From: Papaver somniferum
Taxonomy: Eukaryota; Streptophyta; Magnoliopsida; Ranunculales; Papaveraceae
Direction: 5' to 3'
Length of the DNA stretch: 64,000 nucleotides
Assembly (NCBI RefSeq): GCF_003573695.1
Contig: NC_039358.1
Coordinates: 153,998,920-154,062,919, forward strand
Positions within the stretch are counted from its first letter, which is position 1, and every line of letters starts with the position of its first letter. Position numbers and translations under genes: made by a program. This document shows positions 56,647-64,000 of this stretch, piece by piece. The notes below the pieces were generated by a model, which did no database searches, was not told the DNA's origin, and saw only the letters and a list, made by a program, of their open reading frames with translations.

Positions 56647-59600
56647 TTAAGTCCTCTGCTTAGCACGTAATAGTGACATTATTGCGGGGTGAGCGCTAGA
56701 TGGTGACAGACGAAAACAAAATTAATAAGATGAAGTAGGTAGATGTTACCGGAGAGATATTAGTTGGTTTGAACTTCCTTGGCAGTCGTACTGGTGAAGC
56801 AGCTATCAATCAGGGGCTGCTAACAAATTACCGCTCATCGAATATCAATGGTAGGAAAAGAAAGTGAGCATGTACGCTCAAGGCCTTTGAGCTCAACCGG
56901 GTTCTCCCCCATCTTCGTGTACACCAACCAGAAACAAGGTAAGTTCATCTCGTCTTCGTATTTTTGTTGTGAGTGTAATATCCACGAGTAGTTGATCAAA
57001 CTTGAACACTTAGCTCAGTGTGAATGACTTTCTTTGTTAGCGGCGGTAGAGCGAGCGTCAACGGCAACAAAGCAATCTCCAATAATTATGATCAGCAGCA
57101 ATGCGAGCAAGGAGAACTCAAGGTAAGTGCTCTTTTCTATTTTGCACATGTAGCCACCCAACAGTAACTAGGAGCGTAAATATTTTATTATATGTCACCT
57201 GGATATATTCCCGCTGCTAAGACAGGAGGCATTAATGATTCCAAAGACACGCCAAATATAGACGATGACTTCTTCGAAGTGTCCTATACGACTGTTAGGA
57301 CTCATCTTGATCATGTGACGGTTCTTCTTCCTGGACCAGAGGGTGTAGAAGCTGTACCATCGATCTTCTCTGAAATGTGTAATGAGGTTATGTCTCCAGG
57401 AGAGTGAATGTCTAGCCTCTCCAGTGGATTTCAAGATTTGCCATCTCCATTGCGCTGAATTGCAAGAGGCCTTGACTTTAAGTTGTTTGGTGTCTGGACT
57501 GCTGAGTCGTAATTAAAATATTCTTTAAACTCCTGAGCATTTAATTGAACAAAATTGTATTTATTTTGACTTTTTAGCTCATAGGCTTATTCTTGCCCTT
57601 CTGATTGTGATGATGATATGCTTGGAATGCTTGTATGGGCAAAATCTTCCGGAGCCGTTGAGTGAAGTAGACAAGCTGAGAGGCGTTCCGTTGCCGACGT
57701 GCTGGTATCAAGTCTTCAAGGACTTCGTTCCAAGCGACATCCTTTGAACCATCTTCTGAATCTTGGATTGTTTTATGGAATGGGATGTGATGAGCAGTCC
57801 CCAGTTACACTTTTGTTTGGTTGCTAGAGATGTATTTTTGAGCCGACTTGGGAATACAATGTGATCTTGTAAGGAGGTGTAGATGCATACTGGATCCAAT
57901 GGCGTGGCCAGATATGTGAAAATATCTATGCGGCGTACTTTTGGAGTCTTTGATGCACGTGTACGACTTCATGTTGAGAAATTCCTGCGGCTCGTAAAGC
58001 TTTGACAGTGATAATGTTGGTATCAGAAATAATCTGGTTGAGGGACGTGAAGGCACCCGGTGCTGCCATAGGTGTAATTATTTTGAGCATGTTTTCTCCT
58101 AAAAGATGTACTTACATTCCATTTGCTGGTAAGTTGGTTGACGAATTGACGAAAGCGACAATCTTTTGGATCCGTCATTTGTTAATAAATGGGAGGGAGT
58201 CGCACTTGATAGACCTGTATCGTATCCAAACTTCTGGCAGCCCATGCACCCCTTCCATAGGAAATTGGAAATCTAGAAACACCGAATCTGACTTTGTCGA
58301 TTGATGTGGTTGTTGATGCGCAGCTTCGTGCAGACCTTGGGTAGGTGGTACTGAGTTCTGAGTAGGTGATGTGGCAGATATGATTCAATTGGTCTGGATT
58401 GTTGAGGCGCGAATTTTCTATTTGATTCTTCATTGATAACAATGCTTATGGATGGTTGAACCAAATACTGCTTGTCGGTCATGCGCATTCTAGACAGGGA
58501 GGTGATGATATCCTTACGCTGAATCTTTGAAAAGTGGTGACCTTGTCACGGTTATAGCTTCTTGGTTGACTGTATCTTCTGAGTTGAAAAGTTTCTTGAC
58601 AGTGAAGGGATTCCTTGTTGAGCCTCAGTCCCCAAGGGTGATTTATGTGGTTCTATCTTGTATGGTTGATCGATTGACCATGATAAAGATATCACCATCT
58701 TGTATACGTACTGGTGACTCTATTACTTCCTCCATGGGAAACTAAAATATGCAAAAGTTCGGATTACCTTTGTCCATAGTGGTTGTTTCTATGATGAAGC
58801 TCTGACTGGTATCAGCAAACGAGCAGCAACGGTTCTTGGCAGCAACTATGATCAGGAGAGACTGCGTTTTCTTGGGGAAAAAACAAGTTGGGTGGAGCTT
58901 GGAGGGATACGGTCACGATCCTTGAAAGGGAAGGGTTGTGACTACGGGCAAAAATCTTGGCAGGGACGAGCGGTGGCTACGGCCATGGATCTTGCCAGGG
59001 ATGAGTGATGGTGGCTATGGCCACGGATCTTGGAAGGAATGAACGACATCTACGAGACCTTGGACGGCCACAAGCATTGACAGGCTTTGATCGATCGTTA
59101 TGGCCCAAAGGAAGTGTTTCTTCCTTTCATATAACTCACGTTTGTGAGTTTACTCTTGTTTTTCGTTCCCCTTTTAATTTTCGGTAAAGCAGCTCCTCCC
59201 TGATTCTGTGCGTGCATAAGCTCTCCTATTGTTGCTTGCCTGATTGTAAGTGCGACCTTGGTGTATTGACTTGATGAAAATTTTAGATTTGTGTCTTCAT
59301 GCCAGAACGACCACAAAATCTTCATCCGATTTAGATTTTCAGATGTCACGTAGTCGAGAGTTTCGGCTACCATTTATAACTCATTCACTGGATTAATATG
59401 CACTCTTAGTGTGTTGTAGAAGACTTCCATGTGAATCGTTCGGTATATAGATCACCCCAAGATTCTTCACCAATTAGTGCCAGCTTCAGTTCTTCCAGAG
59501 GGCAGTGTAAAAATGTTTCTGACAGAGTTTTTGCAAAATGACCCGTAACCTTGCTGATCATGCTCCCTATGCTTGAAACATCTTTTGCTAACTATGACGC

Positions 59601-60960
59601 CTTTATGATCTTTCAGCGGGCATACGACCCAAATGGAAAAGGACCCGAGGAGGGAGTCTTGGAGATTATCGTGGGTGACGCTGCTGATGAGGTGTCTCTC
59701 CTTGTGATTTATCGCTTGATGTGTTAGCACCAGCAGTATACTTGGAAATCGAGGGCTTCAATTCTGGATATCTTGACGTAGTCATCGAGATGCCTGTTAT
59801 TTTTCCGGAACATCTTGTCCAAGCCTTGAGGGTGATCGGCTCGGGAATGAAGAGATATTTATGGTAGGGAACATCACCATCTGGAACCGATCAGAGGTTT
59901 TGTTCGGCGCGTTGTTGTTGTACCCGGTGTAGGCTCTTCTGGTATGCGATTTTGAGAACTCTTCGAGTCATAACATCTGGTGATACTCGTATTTCTCCTA
60001 AGTATTCCAAAGGTGAGAGATATGTTCTTCAGCATTACACGTTTCCCTAGGCAAAGGGAATATGGGAGATGTGGGTCCTTTTGGTGCAACAACTTCTCGG
60101 ATCTCCTATGCATGAGGTTATCTCGGCTGCGGATATTTTTCTGGCATGATGACGCGGGGATCGTTATCTTCTTGAGGCTTCTCTCTTGACGTGTCGGCTC
60201 CAGTAGATCTGAAGATGTCCCGGGATTACTCTTGCTTGGGTTGGCATAATAGGCGAATCCCTTTATGATGATTTGAAGATGTGTCAAGCCTCCTTTGTTA
60301 TTGCAGATGTACGAATTACCGGAATTACGCCACGGCCTGGATCTACACGTTTTTCTGATGAAGTGATAGCGGATACTCCTGACCATAAAATGGTAGCAAC
60401 GGTGGAATAGAGATAAACCTTTGCTTTCGTGATCTCTGCAGGTGCCTTTCTAGGACTCCACTGGTGTTGAGATTTGTTGTCGACTATCTCCATACTGGAA
60501 CAACGGCTATGTGAACATTCCATTTATCTCTCTGTGTGTGGACCCTGGAGACACTAATATCAGTGATAGCTTTGAGACGTTTCCGGCTTGCTCCATATAA
60601 CATTTATGGTGTTGCAGGAAATGCGGTTACTCCATCCGGATCTCGAGAGAAGCCATTGAGCCCTTCTAAGTAGTAGTCACGTCTTCTTGTGTCTCCACGA
60701 AGCTTTCTGGTCCTTTCATCTGGGAGATTTACTGATGCTCGACTATCCAAGGTATTCCCAGTAGCATTGCTTGAAAAAGCATTTTTGTGAAGCTTCTTAA
60801 TGAACGGAATACCAGAATTGAAATTGGTTGTTGAACCTAAATTGAGTTTAATGATTGAATTATATCTAAGATCCACCCTGTTGAAATTGAGAAAACTGGA
60901 ATGAAAATTGAGAAACTGATTTTGCAACCGAGAGATTAATCTCCCACCGTGGTCGCCAGT
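56647..60960. other. Internal region of the 9.2 kb element
   Basis: No retroviral-type domains. Several plus-strand features look gene-like: GAACTCAAG/GTAAGTGC at 57121 resembles a splice donor, and an ORF at 57192-57407 (MSPGYIPAAKTGG ... EVMSPGE) has no recognised family. A minus-strand ORF at 60386-59874 overlaps others and is also unassigned. A tandem repeat of about 50 bases occurs near 58930-59040 (GGCCATGGATCTTG, GGCCACGGATCTTGG). Captured host sequence is possible but not shown. Confidence 0.5.
60941..60958 (-). other. Primer binding site candidate of the 9.2 kb element
   Basis: Minus strand TGGCGACCACGGTGGGAG begins two bases inside the right LTR border. TGGCGAC-type sites are common in plant Ty3-type elements. 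The matching tRNA was not determined. Confidence 0.5.
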
Positions 60961-63167
60961 TGTTTTGCGGTAAAAACTAATCTTGCTGGAAATAGTAAAT
61001 TTGGGTGTGCCGCCGAGAAACGAATCTAAACCCTAAATAAATGCACTGCACGGGAGTACTTTAGATTCGAGAGATCAATTTGTACAGTCCTGGCTTAAAC
61101 CAAGAAACGGCTGTTCCGGTCTTGCTTCGGTCACAAAATGAAGGAGAAAGGTTGATCTTAGGGAGGGAAGCGAAGAAGGTGTTGAGATCAGAATGGTTAA
61201 CTCTGAAGGTGTGGCTATTTTTGGCTTGTATCGGAATTTGGAACTTGCTTGCGGAGTATAAGCTATAAGTTCTTGGTGTTTTCTGGATACTTGTGTTGAT
61301 AACACTTGTCGGTTGAAATAGGTTGAAAACCGATTTATACAAGTCATAGTTGAACGCACCCTGATCTCATAGGAAGTGGAAGTAGTTGAGTGATGGAGAA
61401 GTGGGGATCGTGTAAAATGTTGAAAACCACATCCCTACTATGAGGGGGAGAATGGTCGGTTATACCCACTACTTCTCTGCTGTCACTAACAGTTCGCCTT
61501 TCCTGAAACTTTCTCTTAATGGGCGTGTTGGACGCTGCACGATGTAAACCGCTAGACCAATACCCTGATGAACATCCCCCAGTTTGTGACATGTTTGATG
61601 TCTCGAGTATTTTTGCAGAAAAATACGCAGCACGCTGTTGAGTAGGTCTTGCCTGCAAGACCGAATTATTCAGACCAATCACACGCAAGCTAGGCGGCGG
61701 GCAGTTATATGTGACAAGTCGAGTTGTGAGACTTGCCGCAAGAAATAGCATGTAATGCTCTTAAGTTGAATAAATAGGTTATTCATGAAACCGATATTTA
61801 TTGAATATCGCTTGTAATCGAAGCATGTAAAGCATCACTTTTAAGCAAGCAGCTCAAAATAATAGATGCTCATGAAGCATCGTTGTATAGGGCTCGTCTT
61901 GGTTGGTCGAGGAACCTAGTGTCTTAAAAAGAGCACGACCAGCCATCTTCGAGCAGCTGCGAGGGGTCGCTTGGGAAAGCTGAGGGAAGGCCGATCGGCT
62001 CTCATGGAACAGTGGCGGCCGGTGAGCACGATGGCACCTTATTGGTCGCCCAGAATTAAATCTAAGCCGGTCAATTTGGCTAGCCAAATTGGATGACTGA
62101 GATGAAATGCGACAGATGCATACTGCCGTTAATTCAATTCAAGGTTTTTAAAGCCGCATGGCCGGCGCACTTTGACTGATCAGTTTGTGGTATTGCTGGC
62201 GTATTTGAGCAATACGATTGGTCATGGCTATTTTTGAGCCTCCCGTGAATATAACTGCGCCTTGCCAGTTGCTTGAAACAAATATTGGCGGGTCGATTCG
62301 GCTAGCGAAGTTGGACGGCGGAGATTGCTTTGCGGCATTTATATACTGTCGTTGGTCGACCTTGAGGTTTTGAGGCCGTGTGTCCAACCTACTTCGGGCT
62401 AACGGTTGGAAACGCTAGTTGCTGGCTATGAGCAATTCGATTAGCCAGGGTTGAAGGCAAGCCGCCGGTGAGCATAACGACACTTCATTGGTCGCTCAAA
62501 ACGAAATCTATTCCATCCAACTTGGCTAGCTAAGTTGGATGGTCGCGATGAATTTGAGATTGCCATGGCCTGTCTTAACTCGTTAAACCCTTTGTTCAAC
62601 AGCAACTAGCCTAGTTTTGGTCAACAATTAGGGTTGTTGCTGGCGAGTTAGGAGAATTCCGATTAGTTGGAACAGTAATGGGCCCACCGATGAACACCAT
62701 GAAGCTTGTTTGGTCACGCTGGGAGGAGGCCAAGCTTGTTAAATTGTCCGGCCAAATCGTGCGGCCGTGACTGATTTAAGACTGACATGGGCTGCCTATA
62801 TTCAATTCCTTAAGGAATTAGGTGTGTCGACCAGCCAACTTCGAACTTTAATTAAAATTGTATGCTGCGCATTTAGAGCGATTTGATTGGTTAATGGGAA
62901 AAAGGGCCGACAGGCAGCAATATGGGAATGGCCGGCCGATTACACGGCGACGCTATCTAGGACAAACCGGTCGGCGAAGTGGACAATTCATCTTGGAGCT
63001 TGATTTTCAATACAGTATGAAGAGAGGGATAGGCACTCATCAAATTTTAATATATTCTTCAGACTCATTGCGGAATATGGACATATCAAGGTATACTATT
63101 TCTGACACTGGATCAGCTAAACAGACTTTTACAGTTTTCGCCCCTAAACTAAAAACCACCATCAACA
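60961..63167 (-). repeat. Right LTR of the 9.2 kb element
   Basis: Same ends as the left LTR. It lacks the 518-base segment (junction 62982/62983) and has a short extra segment near 61520. Confidence 0.85.
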
Positions 63168-63172
63168 CCCAT

Positions 63173-64000
63173 GTATCCAAGTGTCTAAAGCAAAAAGACT
63201 TAGAAGAAATGCGACGAGAAGAAGCAAAGAATGTTGAAACAACACAAGAAGGACCTAAGATCAAATTTAAATTATTCAAATCCTGAAGTTTAAAGCTCTA
63301 TCTTGAAGAGAATTGAAATACGAAGAGAACGTTAAAAAATTGAGGGTTCCGATTTTGTATGAGGAAGGTATGGGAAAAGCGGTGGAAGATGTGGGATGTT
63401 CACGTAAACCAATATTGCGTATAATTTCATACAAAAAAATTCTGTTTTTGAGACTTTAATAATGGTGCTTATGAAGGATTACATTTACCGATTGTAGGTG
63501 ATATTTCATAAAGAAAACTCTTAATCTTGATATTCCAGAATCGGTAGTTGTAGGGGTTTATATCAACCAATTGTAACTCAACTATGGCCACTTATAATAC
63601 ATTTTTGCCTTTTAAATCATTGATACCTATTAATGATAGATTACACACAAAATTAACATTGGATGATCACTAAATCTATCTTCGGATCTCGAGTCGCTGG
63701 ATCTGAAATAGTCATTCCTAAAAAAAAACTTGAGTGGCCTTAAATCATGAAAGAAGGACAATGTAATAAACAAGTTTGATATATTAAGGATAACTACATC
63801 GTTATTCAATCAAATCAACAAACTTGAGTGGCCTTATATGAGGTAAATGTTGTTGTTTAGTTTGTTCCTCGGATTGGTGGAAAGGTCACGGTTGGTGACC
63901 TTTATCCGTTTTTGCTTTGGCTGGTGCCGATGTTGGTGCTGGTATGGGTTCTCTCTAATTGAAATTTCTCAAACCTATGTGTTTTCCCTGCGCCTGGTAG
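63173..64000. other. Flank of the 9.2 kb element, no gene seen
   Basis: 63168-63286 is the end of an open frame that begins in the LTR (KQKDLEEMRREEAKNVE and on to FKLFKS). It continues the sequence interrupted by the element and may be an older coding remnant. 63300-64000 is AT-rich with no supported gene. Confidence 0.4.

Larger units (their letters stand above)
53957..63167 (-). mobile_element. Complete 9.2 kb LTR retrotransposon without recognisable gag-pol (LARD-like)
   Basis: LTRs at 53957-56646 (2690 bases) and 60961-63167 (2207 bases) start TGTTTTG and end TCAACA on the plus strand. A perfect CCCAT duplication flanks the pair. On the minus strand the segment next to the right LTR reads TGGCGACCACGGTGGGAG, a plausible primer binding site, which orients the element. 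The 4.3 kb internal region shows no gag, protease, reverse transcriptase, RNase H or integrase motif in any frame that I can recognise. Large size, long LTRs and lack of genes fit a LARD, a non-autonomous class moved by a partner element. The LTRs differ by many substitutions, so the insertion is not recent. Confidence 0.85.

Noticed and set aside
59874..60386. 170-codon minus-strand ORF in the 9.2 kb element as an element gene
   Set aside because: Low-complexity basic composition, competing frames on both strands and no known domain. Kept only as part of the internal-region description.

Overview
This is a 64 kb stretch of plant (angiosperm) nuclear DNA, AT-rich and dominated by transposable elements. 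The evidence is spliceosomal introns, two plant-type genes, LINE ORF1 and RNase H remnants of plant type, Copia elements, a Cassandra-like TRIM whose LTRs carry 5S rRNA-like sequence, Tourist and Stowaway MITEs, MULEs and a hAT. The species cannot be fixed from the sequence; a eudicot, possibly near the poppy family, is only a guess. No tRNA gene, CRISPR array or bacterial-type operon was seen.

Two host genes look real, both on the minus strand: a small N-terminal MGNC protein (1590-2018), and a three-exon gene for a 721-residue coiled-coil protein of the At1g50660/At3g20350/At5g41620 type (40664-43540), rebuilt here from its splice sites.

Layout: 1-466 LINE RNase H remnant. 3436-11786 two head-to-tail Copia copies sharing a central LTR, inside one AGATC target duplication; both lack the integrase core. 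12325-17470 LINE ORF1 remnant broken by a solo LTR (A, 13021-15844) and a TRIM (16087-16652). 17617-19999 and 22984-25361 two more solo LTRs (B, C) of the same family as A. 25853-26246 Copia tail plus LTR. About 29588-29616 a Helitron-like 3' end. 30048-31746 a Stowaway MITE split by a non-autonomous MULE that carries a hairpin minisatellite. 31933-32578 a poly(A)-tailed retroposed insertion. 33397-39738 a decayed MULE whose transposase gene continues into an OTU protease-like domain and whose first intron and flanks hold arrays of a short inverted motif. 44168-45120 a Tourist-like dimer with a perfect 35-bp-arm palindrome. 45371-45604 a Stowaway MITE. 47717-52543 a full-length hAT with perfect 8-bp target duplications and an uninterrupted three-exon transposase. 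53957-63167 a complete 9.2 kb LTR element with no recognisable gag-pol.

Most of the window is therefore a record of nested insertions. Seven target duplications could be read exactly or with one mismatch, which fixes many element borders to the base and gives relative ages. The elements most worth following are the apparently intact hAT, the OTU-linked MULE with its repeat-filled intron, the integrase-less Copia dimer, and the solo-LTR family whose copies carry different tandem arrays at the same promoter-proximal place.
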